DNA from: Staphylococcus nepalensis
GTDB lineage: Bacteria; Bacillota; Bacilli; Staphylococcales; Staphylococcaceae
Assembly: GCF_014635045.1 (NCBI RefSeq)
Contig: NZ_BMCF01000004.1
Location: 1 to 64,000 of the forward strand
Direction: 5' to 3'
Length of the DNA: 64,000 bases
Shown: piece by piece, positions 7,898-16,800 of the stretch
Layout: each line of letters opens with the position of its first letter
Position numbering within the stretch: the stretch's first letter is position 1
Program-made: the position numbers and the translations under genes
The notes under the pieces: model-generated
The model's database searches: none
Told to the model about the DNA's origin: nothing
What the model saw: the letters and a program-made list of their open reading frames with translations, nothing else

Positions 7898-8959
7898 CTA
7901 TAGTGCTCCTTTAATATATTCTAGAATGCTTTCTCTATCATTTGGTAAAGGTTTAATTGGATCGTCCAATAATGAAATAGCTGTATCTGGATCTTTTAAT
8001 CCATTACCTGTAAGCACTGATACGACACGTTTACCTTTAGGTAAATTACCTGCACGATGTAGCTTAATTAAACCTGCAATTGAAGCATTACTAGCAGGTT
8101 CACTGAACACGCCTTCTTTTCTAGCCATTAATTGATACGCTTCTAAAATTTCTTCGTCTGTGACACTATCTATTAAGCCTTCAGATTCTTCCAACGCACT
8201 CGTTGCTTTATCCCAACTTGCTGGGTTACCAATTCTAATTGCAGTAGCAACTGTATCTGGCTCTTTAACTACTTTATTTTGTACAATAGGCGATGCGCCT
8301 TCAGCTTGAAAACCATATAAATTAGGTAATTGTGTGCCATGTGCATCATGATACTCTTTAAAGCCTTTCCAATAGGCAGAAATGTTACCCGCATTGCCAA
8401 CTGGGATGGATAAAATATCAGGTGCTTGACCATCTAATTGTTGGATTACTTCAAATGCACTTGTTTTTTGTCCTTCAATACGGTATGGATTAACAGAATT
8501 AACGAGTGCAATCTCACCATTTTTTGCAACTTCTTGTACAATTTCGAGTGCTTCATCAAAATTCCCTTCTATAGAAACAATTTCAGCACCGTACATCACT
8601 GCTTGAGACAATTTACCTAAAGCAATTTTGCCTTCTGGAATGACTACGATTGCTTTCAAACCTGCTCTTGCAGCATATGCAGCTGCGGAAGCAGAAGTGT
8701 TACCAGTAGAAGCACAAATAACAATTTTTTTGCCTTCCTCTTTCGCTTTGGCCATAGCCATAACCATACCTCTATCTTTAAAGGATCCTGTTGGATTAGC
8801 TCCTTCGTATTTCACATGTAATTCAATACCCAGCATTTCTGACATATTTTTACAATAAATTAAAGGGGTTTGGCCTTCATTCAAGCTCACTTTAGGGGTA
8901 TCAGATGTAACTGGTAAATACGCTTTAAATTCTTCTACAAGTCCTTGCCAATTTTTCAT
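7898..8959 (-). CDS. thrC: Threonine synthase
   Basis: A 353-residue PLP-dependent enzyme converting O-phosphohomoserine to L-threonine. The Schiff-base lysine is in [12 protein letters not shown] around residue 58, the phosphate-binding loop is [15 protein letters not shown] and [14 protein letters not shown], and the C-terminal [11 protein letters not shown] matches the family. The length fits the short Gram-positive form lacking the N-terminal extension. It lies five bases after hom and one base before thrB. Confidence 0.95.
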   Translation of the reverse strand: MKNWQGLVEEFKAYLPVTSDTPKVSLNEGQTPLIYCKNMSEMLGIELHVKYEGANPTGSFKDRGMVMAMAKAKEEGKKIVICASTGNTSASAAAYAARAGLKAIVVIPEGKIALGKLSQAVMYGAEIVSIEGNFDEALEIVQEVAKNGEIALVNSVNPYRIEGQKTSAFEVIQQLDGQAPDILSIPVGNAGNISAYWKGFKEYHDAHGTQLPNLYGFQAEGASPIVQNKVVKEPDTVATAIRIGNPASWDKATSALEESEGLIDSVTDEEILEAYQLMARKEGVFSEPASNASIAGLIKLHRAGNLPKGKRVVSVLTGNGLKDPDTAISLLDDPIKPLPNDRESILEYIKGAL

Positions 8960-8964
8960 AAATT

Positions 8965-10248
8965 TTAAACTCCTTCAACTGGGTAGATTTTCTGAACAAC
9001 ATAACCTGATTCTTTAATAGCAGATACTGGTGACTCATCAACACCAATAACAACTATACCGGCAGTACGAGCATCACGTTCAGCCACAGTTAATGATTTG
9101 TGTACAGGTAATTCTCCTTTTAATAATGTTTCTACTTGATTTATATCTTCACCATCTGTTTGTACTACAACATAATAACTTTCTTTACCTTTAATTGTAA
9201 TAGTCTCTTCTTCATCGTTCATCATTTCTTTTGTCTTTTCTGTTTTTAATTCAAAATGAGGTGGCAACGTATGCAAGTTAGTATCAAAATTAAACGTGAC
9301 ATTTAATAAATCACTTACTACCGCACTACCAGTAGCTAAACTACCTGCGCCTTTACCATAGAACATCGTTTCCCCGACTGCATCGCCAATCACATAAATC
9401 GCATTGAACTCATCTTCAACTGCTGCAAGCTGATGGTCCTTATTGATGAACGTTGGCGCCACGGATGCGTTTACTTGAGCATTTTCATACGTCCCTTTAC
9501 CTATTAATTTGATTTTATAGCCAAGTTGGTCTGCAACTTTAATATCTGACAATGTCACGTCACTAATACCATGTCTATCTACCTCATCTAAATTAATTAC
9601 TTGATTGAATGATAGATATGAAGTGATGACAACTTTTCTAGCTGCATCAATACCTTCAACATCATCAGTCGGATCTGCTTCAGCAAATCCTAAGCGTTGT
9701 GCCTCTGCTAAAGCATCTTCGAATGACGTTTTTTCGTGTGTCATCTTACTTAATATAAAGTTAGATGTTCCATTTAAAATACCCATAAACTTACTAATAT
9801 TATTGGCATTTAAGCCATTGTTTATAGCATTTACAATTGGAATGCCGCCCGCAACACTTGCTTCATATTTTAAGGCAACGTCGTTTTCTTGCGCTAAACT
9901 CTCTAATTCATTTAAATTTACAGCTAATAAATCTTTGTTAGCTGTAATAACATGTTTCTTTTGGCTTAACGCACGTTTCAACCATTCTACTGTGGGTTCA
10001 ACTCCCCCAAGTACTTCGACAACAATATCAATTGAAGTGTCATTTAATATGTCATCAATATTTTCAGTTAAATGATATTTCGAAACATTAATAGGTCTTT
10101 GTCTAGTCTTATCACGGACTAAAATATGTCTAATATTAATGTCCTTATTCATAGTGTCTTTAATTTGTTCTCTATTTTCTTCTATTATTTTTACTACACC
10201 AGAACCTACAGTTCCTAAACCAAGTAGTGCTACGTTTAATTCTTTCAT
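8965..10248 (-). CDS. hom: Homoserine dehydrogenase
   Basis: A 427-residue monofunctional homoserine dehydrogenase reducing aspartate semialdehyde to homoserine, the branch point to threonine and methionine. The Rossmann motif [10 protein letters not shown] lies at residue 9, the substrate region contains [14 protein letters not shown] and [10 protein letters not shown], and a C-terminal ACT domain (about residues 350-427) provides threonine feedback control in this family. It is the first gene of hom-thrC-thrB, with GGAGG nine bases upstream of the ATG. The operon is divergent from an aspartokinase gene across a 190-bp regulatory region. Confidence 0.95.
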   Translation of the reverse strand: MKELNVALLGLGTVGSGVVKIIEENREQIKDTMNKDINIRHILVRDKTRQRPINVSKYHLTENIDDILNDTSIDIVVEVLGGVEPTVEWLKRALSQKKHVITANKDLLAVNLNELESLAQENDVALKYEASVAGGIPIVNAINNGLNANNISKFMGILNGTSNFILSKMTHEKTSFEDALAEAQRLGFAEADPTDDVEGIDAARKVVITSYLSFNQVINLDEVDRHGISDVTLSDIKVADQLGYKIKLIGKGTYENAQVNASVAPTFINKDHQLAAVEDEFNAIYVIGDAVGETMFYGKGAGSLATGSAVVSDLLNVTFNFDTNLHTLPPHFELKTEKTKEMMNDEEETITIKGKESYYVVVQTDGEDINQVETLLKGELPVHKSLTVAERDARTAGIVVIGVDESPVSAIKESGYVVQKIYPVEGV

Positions 10249-10282
10249 GTCTTCATTCCTCCGTTTGTTCTTCTAAAAAATA

Positions 10283-10420
10283 CAATTGTACAGTTGAAAA
10301 ATACTTGAATATGGTATAGTATAAATTCATTCATTCTTTTTGTAAAGCCTATGAATATTAAAAGCGTATATTTATATTATCACTCCTGTGATAAAAACTA
10401 AACTAAATTTTCTGATTTTT
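10283..10420. promoter_or_regulatory. Divergent promoter region of hom operon and aspartokinase with a CodY-like box
   Basis: On the plus strand TTGAAA at about 10294 is spaced about 17 bp from a TAGTAT/TATAGT-type -10. Downstream, AATTTTCTGATTTTT (10406-10420) matches the CodY consensus AATTTTCWGAAAATT in 12 of 15 positions and lies just before the aspartokinase ribosome-binding site. A small stem TTATCAC-tcct-GTGATAA lies between at 10378-10395. CodY control of aspartate-family genes is known in staphylococci; the site itself is a by-eye match. Confidence 0.5.
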
Positions 10421-10440
10421 TAGAAAGGTTGTATGACATT

Positions 10441-11808
10441 ATGAAAGTATCAAAATTTGGAGGAAGTTCTGTTTCCAATGCAGAACAAATTAAAAAAGTA
10501 TTAGACATCGTTAATTCAGATGAAGCAAGAAAAATTGTAGTTGTATCAGCACCAGGAAAAAGGTATAAAGAGGATGTAAAAACAACCGATTTATTGATTC
10601 GTCTATATGAAAAAGTAATAGAACAATTGGATCACGTTTCTAAAAAAGAAGAAATCGTTCAACGCTACGCTGATATTATTGACGAACTTAATATGAGCCA
10701 TACTTTATTAAAAACAATAGACGAAACATTAGAAAACTATATCAATACATTAAAAAACAAACCTTCAAGGTTATTAGACGCATTGCTTTCATGTGGCGAA
10801 AACTTTAATGCTCAACTGATTGCAGAATACAATAATAGTCAAGGCATACCAACACGTTATGTTTCTCCTGGAGAAGCTGGTATTACTGTTACGGATTTAC
10901 CACAAAATGCTCAAATTTTAGACCAATCATATGAAACACTTTATAACCTAAGATCGTATAAAGAAAAATTAATCATCCCAGGATTTTTCGGTATTTCAAG
11001 ACAAAATTACGTAGTTACATTCCCACGCGGAGGTTCAGATATTACTGGGGCAATTGTAGCTAGAGGTGTCAGAGCAGATTTATATGAAAACTTCACTGAT
11101 GTTTCTGGTATTTTTAAAGCTAACCCTTCTATTGTAAAAAATCCTGAAGTTATTAATGAAATTACTTATCGCGAAATGCGAGAGTTATCCTATGCAGGAT
11201 TCGGTGTGTTTCATGATGAAGCGTTACAACCATTGCATAAAGATAGAATCCCAGTGGTAATTAAAAATACAAATAAACCGAACGATACTGGAACGTATAT
11301 TAGACATGATAGAGAAATCGATTCAACGAGTGTCGTAAGTGGTATTAGTTGCGATAAAGATTTTACAGTGTTAAATATTAAAAAATATCTAATGAATAGA
11401 CAAATTGGTTTCACACGTAAAATATTGGCAGTGTTAGAAGATTACGATATTTCATTTGACCATATGCCATCAGGTATTGATAACATCAGTATCATTATGC
11501 GTTCAAAAGAAATACAGAACAAAGAAGAAAAAGTACTTAATGATATACGTAAGCATTGTGATGTTGACGAATTAAGCATTGAACATGACTTAGCAGTATT
11601 AATGGTAGTTGGGGAAGGTATGCATAGAATTGTTGGCACAGCTAACACGATTACGCATGCACTTGCAGAAGCTAATATCAATCTAAAAATGATGAACCAA
11701 GGTGCGTCAGAAATTTCTATGATGTTTGGTATTGATGTAACTGATGCTGAAAGAGCAGTAAATGCGACTTATGAATATTGTTATACTAAAAAATGTTTAA
11801 ACGTTTAA
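10441..11808 (+). CDS. Aspartate kinase
   Basis: A 455-residue aspartokinase, the first step of the aspartate pathway. The amino-acid kinase signature KFGGSSV is at the N-terminus and GGSDITGAIVARGV in the substrate-binding part; the C-terminal third carries tandem ACT domains (for example VVGEGMHRIVGTANTI and a final NLKMMNQGASEISMMFG). The start is the ATG at 10441, which gives the conserved MKVSKFGG; the frame is open slightly upstream from a TTG, but this would overlap the Shine-Dalgarno AAAGG. Its place beside hom-thrC-thrB suggests it serves threonine/methionine synthesis rather than the lysine/dap operon. Confidence 0.93.
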   Translation: MKVSKFGGSSVSNAEQIKKVLDIVNSDEARKIVVVSAPGKRYKEDVKTTDLLIRLYEKVIEQLDHVSKKEEIVQRYADIIDELNMSHTLLKTIDETLENYINTLKNKPSRLLDALLSCGENFNAQLIAEYNNSQGIPTRYVSPGEAGITVTDLPQNAQILDQSYETLYNLRSYKEKLIIPGFFGISRQNYVVTFPRGGSDITGAIVARGVRADLYENFTDVSGIFKANPSIVKNPEVINEITYREMRELSYAGFGVFHDEALQPLHKDRIPVVIKNTNKPNDTGTYIRHDREIDSTSVVSGISCDKDFTVLNIKKYLMNRQIGFTRKILAVLEDYDISFDHMPSGIDNISIIMRSKEIQNKEEKVLNDIRKHCDVDELSIEHDLAVLMVVGEGMHRIVGTANTITHALAEANINLKMMNQGASEISMMFGIDVTDAERAVNATYEYCYTKKCLNV

Positions 11809-11834
11809 ATAACAGCATGTAAAAAATAAAAAGC

Positions 11835-11903
11835 AAAATCCTTCAAATCGTATAGTTTCATTTGAAAGCTGATGAATACTATTGAATGATTTGAAGGATT
11901 TTT
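11835..11903. terminator. Bidirectional terminator between aspartokinase and the convergent gene
   Basis: Arms AAAATCCTTCAAATC (11835-11849) and GATTTGAAGGATTTTT (11888-11903) form a 15-bp stem with a long loop. The distal arm overlaps the stop codon of the minus-strand gene. Confidence 0.75.
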
Positions 11904-12495
11904 AAATGGCTCTGTTCTCAGAAATAAGTGCTTGATTGATACGTTCGTCTCCAACCACTAAACGTAAAATAACAAATTGATAATAACTTAATGAATCTAT
12001 GACATTTCTGTAATTAGGCAATTGATGATAATCAATCGGATCTAATAACTCGTACATTAAAACAATTTCTGGTTTAATGTAATCGACATCCCACTTAATA
12101 GAATGGAAATAAATATGTTTTTCAGGTAAACGAATGTTGTGATTCCATCTAAACATCCATTCATCGTTTTCGACGTCATAAACAATAACTGTCATTACTA
12201 ATTCATCATCTGCATATATATTAGCATGGGTCACATCTGAAAAATGAACGTTTGAAAAGTCAGGTGTCTCATTTTTACCGTCATGTAACTTTATTATACT
12301 ATCTTTAGGTATGAACTTTAGAACTTCACCAAGAAATTTCCTTTCCACACTGATATCAACCTTATCGTTTAAGTTAAATTCATCATGAAGAAAAAGTTGT
12401 TTCGCAATTTCACCATTATATTTAAACAAATCAGGTACATTTTCAGTTAAATTATTTACAACGTCTTTAATTTTACTACTATTACTAACTGCCAA
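11902..12495 (-). CDS. Uncharacterised protein resembling a nucleotidyltransferase C-terminal half
   Basis: A 197-residue protein I do not firmly recognise. The start is taken as TTG 12495, which has GGAGG seven bases upstream; the frame extends to 12513 but that would place the start ahead of the ribosome-binding site. The segment VIVYDVENDEWMFRWNHNIRLP, then IKPEIVLMYEL around residue 160, follows the W-R-R-I-LP and APEIVLLFKA pattern of aminoglycoside-adenylyltransferase-like nucleotidyltransferases. The N-terminal catalytic GSxxxxD region is not evident, so activity is doubtful. A cre-like site overlaps its translation start region. Confidence 0.5.
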   Translation of the reverse strand: MAVSNSSKIKDVVNNLTENVPDLFKYNGEIAKQLFLHDEFNLNDKVDISVERKFLGEVLKFIPKDSIIKLHDGKNETPDFSNVHFSDVTHANIYADDELVMTVIVYDVENDEWMFRWNHNIRLPEKHIYFHSIKWDVDYIKPEIVLMYELLDPIDYHQLPNYRNVIDSLSYYQFVILRLVVGDERINQALISENRAI

Positions 12496-12514
12496 ATCTG
12501 TACCTCCAATCAAA

Positions 12515-12528
12515 AGTAAGCGTTTCCA
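12515..12528 (-). promoter_or_regulatory. Candidate cre (CcpA) site upstream of the nucleotidyltransferase-like gene
   Basis: On the minus strand TGGAAACGCTTACT matches the catabolite-responsive element TGWAANCGNTNWCA at 12 of 14 positions. It lies just upstream of the Shine-Dalgarno at 12503-12507, where CcpA binding would act as a roadblock. Confidence 0.4.
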
Positions 12529-12606
12529 TTAACAATTATTATAGTATTAGTAAGTTTATTTTTCAACGTAAAATATTTAAAATTGTGAAACCAAACACAA
12601 ATTTAT

Positions 12607-13179
12607 TTAAAATTTACCAATATAGCTATAGTCTTGTCTATCTTGTTGCTTTAAAGTATCTGGTCTATTAACAAGTAATAATTCTTGAGTACTATTAGAT
12701 ATCGCTAGTTGAATTTCAGCAATTTCTGGCAAAGTTTGATATAATGCATTATCTACCATATATGGGGCAGTAGCGAAATAATAACGAATATGATACTTCT
12801 CAAATGTTTGGTTAACATCAGGACCAGTAATAATATGTAAAGCGTTGTTTACTTTTCCGTTAGGCATAATAATATTAAAATTTGTATATTTTGCCACGTA
12901 TTTTATAATATCTGTCGAAAAACTAATGATTGAAATTTTGGTATGCGCTTCATATAGTTCATCAATGATTTTATAAGATACTGGATGATTATCAAATGCA
13001 ATCACTTCATTATTATTTATATTTTCGATAGTATAGTTAATATATTTTTTCATAGTAGTCAAATCTTTGTCCTCCAAATAGATTTTTCGAAAATAAATGT
13101 AGTACATAATATACGTATTACCTAAATAAGCGCTAGTTACTTCTTTATATTTGTGGCTTATTTCATTTTTTAAATGCAC
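12607..13179 (-). CDS. DeoR-type effector-binding domain protein lacking the HTH
   Basis: A 190-residue protein. Residues about 45-185 resemble the C-terminal sugar-phosphate-sensing domain of DeoR/GlpR regulators: KKYINYTIENINNNEVIAFD replaces the usual A..I..gdtIfLD segment, then ISFSTDIIKYVAK, IIMPNGKVNNALHIITGPDV, FATAPYMVDNALYQTLPEIAEI and ELLLVNRPDTL match the order of the domain. The N-terminal 40 residues do not form the DeoR winged helix. The start is GTG 13179 with AAGGTG seven bases upstream. It is divergent from the NERD-like gene. It could sense a sugar phosphate as a stand-alone partner, or be an ageing regulator. Confidence 0.5.
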   Translation of the reverse strand: MHLKNEISHKYKEVTSAYLGNTYIMYYIYFRKIYLEDKDLTTMKKYINYTIENINNNEVIAFDNHPVSYKIIDELYEAHTKISIISFSTDIIKYVAKYTNFNIIMPNGKVNNALHIITGPDVNQTFEKYHIRYYFATAPYMVDNALYQTLPEIAEIQLAISNSTQELLLVNRPDTLKQQDRQDYSYIGKF

Positions 13180-13338
13180 GCTACTTCACCTTGAATTATA
13201 GGCCATTACACCTTATAATTTAAGATTAAAACTGTATGCTTATCACCCACTATTAATTAGTTAATAGTATTTGTGCTAATAGAAATAAAAGAGTAAAATA
13301 TACTTTGTTAAAAAATTATTAAGATTAGGATGATATCA

Positions 13339-14202
13339 ATGTTTTTTCCGATTATTTTAGCAATTATTATTGTAATACTAATTTTAGTTATTATTATAGA
13401 ACGAAGAGTGATGAATCATAAACTTGAAACTGAAACTTATGCTAAAGACCAATTAGTAAATAAAATAAGTCTCATCACTCGTGAAAACACGTACTTGAAA
13501 AACCAAATGCTTGAAAAAAATGCTAGTAATGACACGCATCATCATGGTTTAAGAAAAGCAAAACAAGAATTACAAGAGATATTATCACAATATCAAAAAG
13601 AAGGGGCCATTTCATTCTTTGATATTATTACCACTGGTAACTTAGCTGTTAAACATCCATTATTTGAATATGCTAGAGCATTTGATTATATTGTCATTAC
13701 AGAAAAAGGTTTATTTAATATTAATGTGAAAAACTGGAAACAAAAGACATTTTACCATTTCACTGTGGATCCATCTACTGCGTTAGAAAATAATCAGGAA
13801 GATACTGTAAACCAAACTGTAGGCCGTTATATAGCTGATCAATTTCATAGTCAATTCCAATCAACGCGCCCTACAACGTACACATTTATTGAAAGAATCA
13901 GAAACAATTCTGTTACGTATGATTTTTATAATTACGACCCATATGAACAATCTTCAAAAAATACAAAAGCATTAGAAGATAGAATTGCAGAAAAATTAAA
14001 TCATAGAATCCATAACATCGGTTTAGTTTACTTCACAGATGGAAGTGTAAATTTAATTGATGGCCCTACAGAAAGACAAGATTTTGTAGAAACAGTGTCT
14101 TCTAAATCCTCACTAAAAGAAGTCATTGGTGAAACTGTGACTCATGCACCTGAATCATTGTCTGAAGAACAATATAATGCATTACTTTCACATTTTCATT
14201 AA
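13339..14202 (+). CDS. Membrane-anchored NERD-like protein
   Basis: A 287-residue protein with an N-terminal membrane helix (MFFPIILAIIIVILILVI), a basic stop-transfer segment, a predicted coiled coil of about 60 residues, then a domain reading FDYIVITEKGLFNINVKNWKQKTF. This matches the core of the NERD (nuclease-related) domain, where the normal pattern is D-hhh-G-h-E-V-K-NW. Here the acidic residue before VK is Asn, so the PD-(D/E)XK active site looks incomplete. The ATG at 13339 has AGGATG nine bases upstream; an ATG at 13330 in the same frame lacks a usable site. The topology would place the NERD-like domain in the cytoplasm. Function unknown. Confidence 0.6.
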   Translation: MFFPIILAIIIVILILVIIIERRVMNHKLETETYAKDQLVNKISLITRENTYLKNQMLEKNASNDTHHHGLRKAKQELQEILSQYQKEGAISFFDIITTGNLAVKHPLFEYARAFDYIVITEKGLFNINVKNWKQKTFYHFTVDPSTALENNQEDTVNQTVGRYIADQFHSQFQSTRPTTYTFIERIRNNSVTYDFYNYDPYEQSSKNTKALEDRIAEKLNHRIHNIGLVYFTDGSVNLIDGPTERQDFVETVSSKSSLKEVIGETVTHAPESLSEEQYNALLSHFH

Positions 14203-14239
14203 TTAAATATTAATAAAACACTCTAAATTATTAATTGAA

Positions 14240-14285
14240 AAAGGCTAGTACTCAATTTTAAAAGTTGAGCCACTAGCCTTTTTTA
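14240..14285. terminator. Bidirectional terminator between NERD-like gene and nuclease gene
   Basis: Arms AAAGGCTAGT / ACTAGCCTTT plus an inner CTCAA / TTGAG pairing, with T runs outside. It separates two convergent genes. Confidence 0.8.
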
Positions 14286-14309
14286 TATTTTAAAATAGTA
14301 AAAATTAAA

Positions 14310-14840
14310 TTAACTCCAAATATTTTCTTTATTATTTTTTGCTTCTTGTTCCGCCTTTTCAAATAAGTCTCTATATTTGCCATTTGGAGCATAATATTTT
14401 TCTCTAGCCAATCCTTTTCTTACTAGTTCTTCGTTAAATAGTGTTTCTTTATCTAACCAAACGTAAGCAAGTGTTCGCCCATAATGGTCTTCTTTTTCTT
14501 TATCATATTCTAAATGTATATCTTTATCAGTTAAATGTGCTTTAGAGTAACCAGAAGCTGCCTCTCCATATGGCTGCACAGACGTGTTAGGTTTAACCGT
14601 TTCTGGCGTATCTATGCCTATTAACCTCACTCTCATTTGTTCGTTATCATTACTTCTTGCTACAAGCGTGTCACCATCTACCACACGCTCTACATGTACT
14701 GTTTCAGTTTGTTCTGGACCAGAAGCATCATTTGAATCATTGAATGAAAACGGGCCGGTGCCATTGATAAATTGAAATACGAGAACACCTAAAATAACGA
14801 TACTCACAACTAATATAGTGATTTTCTTTGTCGATTTCAT
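14310..14840 (-). CDS. nuc2: Thermonuclease family protein (Nuc2-like, membrane anchored)
   Basis: A 176-residue staphylococcal-nuclease-fold (SNase) protein with an N-terminal membrane segment (ITILVVSIVILGVLVFQF) and a short linker. The catalytic domain contains VVDGDTLV, RLIGIDTPETVKP with the first Arg, calcium-binding Asp and catalytic Glu, YDKEKEDHYGRTLAYVW with the second Arg, and a closing KNNKENIWS. The residues equivalent to Arg35, Glu43 and Arg87 of secreted nuclease are kept, so activity is expected. The long hydrophobic N-terminus without a clear cleavage site suggests a surface-anchored enzyme like S. aureus Nuc2. Symbol by family resemblance. Confidence 0.85.
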   Translation of the reverse strand: MKSTKKITILVVSIVILGVLVFQFINGTGPFSFNDSNDASGPEQTETVHVERVVDGDTLVARSNDNEQMRVRLIGIDTPETVKPNTSVQPYGEAASGYSKAHLTDKDIHLEYDKEKEDHYGRTLAYVWLDKETLFNEELVRKGLAREKYYAPNGKYRDLFEKAEQEAKNNKENIWS

Positions 14841-14873
14841 TGTTGCACCTACTCCTTAAGCATATTCCAAATT

Positions 14874-14902
14874 ATCATATAGAATATAAAACTATACGTC
14901 AA
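14874..14902 (-). promoter_or_regulatory. SigA-type promoter of the nuclease gene
   Basis: On the minus strand TTGACG (14897-14902) and TATGAT (14874-14879) are 17 bp apart, 34 bp upstream of the nuclease start codon. Confidence 0.6.
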
Positions 14903-15050
14903 GATAGCTATACAAAAACAAATGTATTATTTACGCAATAAATATTTACTACTTTATAATGTCTACATGATTGTTAAATAATATGATGGTAATTTATTTT
15001 ATCTTATCTGTTTTCTCGTGCTATAATAAACAACGATAGGAGTGAAACAC

Positions 15051-15242
15051 TTGAGCATATTTAAAGAAAACATGATTACAGTTATTGCAATTGTTATAGC
15101 AATCATCGTTGGATTGATATTACAATACCAATATCAATTTCCTCCCCTTGTGTCAGCCGCTGTAGCTATATTTCTAGGCATTTTCATTGGATTTATTGTC
15201 TTTGTCATTCAAGTTATTGTAACTAAAATTAAGAAAAAATAG
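15051..15242 (+). CDS. Small two-helix membrane protein
   Basis: A 63-residue protein with two hydrophobic segments (MITVIAIVIAIIVGLIL and LVSAAVAIFLGIFIGFIVFV) and a lysine-rich C-terminus. The start is taken as TTG 15051, eight bases after AGGAG; GTG 15042 lies inside that site and ATG 15072 would remove only seven residues. An extended -10 (TGCTATAAT at 15019-15027) precedes it and a clear terminator follows. No function can be assigned. Confidence 0.65.
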   Translation: MSIFKENMITVIAIVIAIIVGLILQYQYQFPPLVSAAVAIFLGIFIGFIVFVIQVIVTKIKKK

Positions 15243-15248
15243 TATTTC

Positions 15249-15278
15249 CTGCCGCACAATTGAGTCGGCAGTTTTTTT
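15249..15278 (+). terminator. Terminator after the small membrane protein gene
   Basis: CTGCCG / CGGCAG stem with an eleven-base loop followed by seven T. Confidence 0.85.
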
Positions 15279-15527
15279 GGCATCTAGTTAACATAATATT
15301 ATTATAGTTTTGTAAACATACTTTGTCTATGATTGTTTATTATACTTCAGCATTTTTTCTACTTCCAATTTTCCTTTCATTAAATAGCCTACTTTAATAT
15401 AGTAGTATTTTAATTGCTTCCATTAAACTTTTATCAAAAAAGTAAATATACACATTACTTGTAATATTTTGTTATAGTGTAACTGAATCGTAATGTGATT
15501 CAAAATTTCTATTTGGAGTGATATAGT

Positions 15528-16037
15528 ATGAATAAAATTTCAAAGATTTTTGTAGCAGGTACGGTTACGCTTGGAACTGCATTAGGTATAAATATTTCTA
15601 ATGAAGAAGAATCACATAACGAAGCGCAAGCAATAACGACGCAACCTTGGTATACTTATAGTGGATATACTTCAGAGGGTGGTGATTTTGTATTAGATCA
15701 ATCTTTTTTTAATGGGTTAAAAGCTGGAAATATGACATTTAATGAAATTAAAGTCAACAGCAAGTACCATTCTGGATCTAGCAGTAAGGTGATTTACGAT
15801 CAAACTTTTCAGCAAACAAATGGTAAAACCGCAAATAGTGTAACATTTAGTATACAAAATAAATCAGTAAGTTTAAAAGATATACGTGTGCAGTATGGTG
15901 AAAATTATAAGTACCAACAGCCAATAAATGGAGATAAAGAAACTAGTAGTGACGGACTTTATGGATACCAAGTTGGCGACGGTAATATTGTTTTCCATGT
16001 CAGTGATGGTTATGTAACAAGTGCTGTGGTTTCTTAA
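15528..16037 (+). CDS. isaB: Immunodominant staphylococcal antigen B (IsaB)-like secreted protein
   Basis: A 169-residue exported protein. It has a signal peptide (MNKISKIFVAGTVTLGTALG) with probable cleavage after the AQA near residue 35, directly before a tyrosine-rich start of the mature chain. The mature part reads PWYTYSGYT, FVLDQSFFNGLK, KVIYDQTFQQ, SVSLKDIRVQYG, DGLYGYQVGDG, which parallels IsaB of S. aureus segment by segment in spacing and length. IsaB is a secreted or cell-surface protein reported to bind extracellular nucleic acid. The gene stands alone with a terminator downstream. Confidence 0.85.
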   Translation: MNKISKIFVAGTVTLGTALGINISNEEESHNEAQAITTQPWYTYSGYTSEGGDFVLDQSFFNGLKAGNMTFNEIKVNSKYHSGSSSKVIYDQTFQQTNGKTANSVTFSIQNKSVSLKDIRVQYGENYKYQQPINGDKETSSDGLYGYQVGDGNIVFHVSDGYVTSAVVS

Positions 16038-16142
16038 TAGTTCACTTTATAAATCAACGCTAATGACACTTCACAAACAAATATTTTACATTGTTACTCA
16101 CTATATAATGCAATTAACAAACATATCTGTACGCCACGCACC

Positions 16143-16178
16143 GCCCCTCGCTATCGTTAATTAGTGAGGGCTTTCATT
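16143..16178 (+). terminator. Terminator downstream of isaB
   Basis: GCCC(C)TCGC pairs with GTGAGGGC across a twelve-base loop, followed by TTTCATTTG. It is 105 bp after the isaB stop. Confidence 0.65.
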
Positions 16179-16800
16179 TGTAGTTTAGCCGCCTATTTGC
16201 TCATCTCATCTTCAGGTTTGCAAAGGTAATATACATATGATGTGACAACCCAATTACGTGCTGCTGTGATCATGATATGAATTAGAATAACTGTCGCTTT
16301 TTAACCCTCTTTTTGATATACCAACTGATGTTTGCAGTGATCAAAAACGATTATGTTAATCCTTTAGAAACATGTCCGCTTCCGATAAATTTCAATATAT
16401 TAAACAGAATTTAAAATCTTTAATTTTAATATAATTAAGTATGTCCTAACAGCTATTACACCATTCTCATCATTAATTGAGCGTTTATAAAGTTATCGTA
16501 AAAAGGACAACATGCTACTGCATGTCGTCCTATATGAGTGCCGTCCAAAAGACGTTGCCTTTACATTAAATTTTGTATACCTATAGTATAATTGCTATCA
16601 TTTTTTAAGCTTAAATTACTCAGCAACTGAATATGAGGGTTGTGCCTGGCATATGAACTGCAAGTGTAATCCCAATTAGAAAAAACTGTCTGATTTAAAT
16701 TAAACTTTATATAGTATGACCATAGTTATTTGAAAAGTCATTTACAATACTACTTAATATGAATGTTTATTTGTTACATTGACACAACAATGTAACATAA
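16179..16800. other. Long intergenic stretch without a convincing gene
   Basis: No supported coding frame was seen. A strong minus-oriented terminator lies at 16500-16531 (stem with arms AGGAC-ACATG / CATGT-GTCCT, then TTTTTACG on the minus strand), with no coding gene ending close upstream of it, so a small minus-strand RNA between about 16532 and 16730 is possible. The rest is AT-rich and featureless by eye. Confidence 0.5.
16500..16531 (-). terminator. Orphan terminator, minus orientation
   Basis: AGGACAACATG / CATGTCGTCCT stem (one internal mismatch) followed on the minus strand by TTTTTACG. It lies 270 bp after the nearest minus-strand gene end at 16801, so it may end an independent small RNA. 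Confidence 0.65.

Noticed and set aside
16193..16273. A 26-residue minus-strand frame (MITAARNWVVTSYVYYLCK...) downstream of isaB
   Set aside because: It looks protein-like and might be a fragment of a lost gene, but there is no ribosome-binding site and nothing to extend it.
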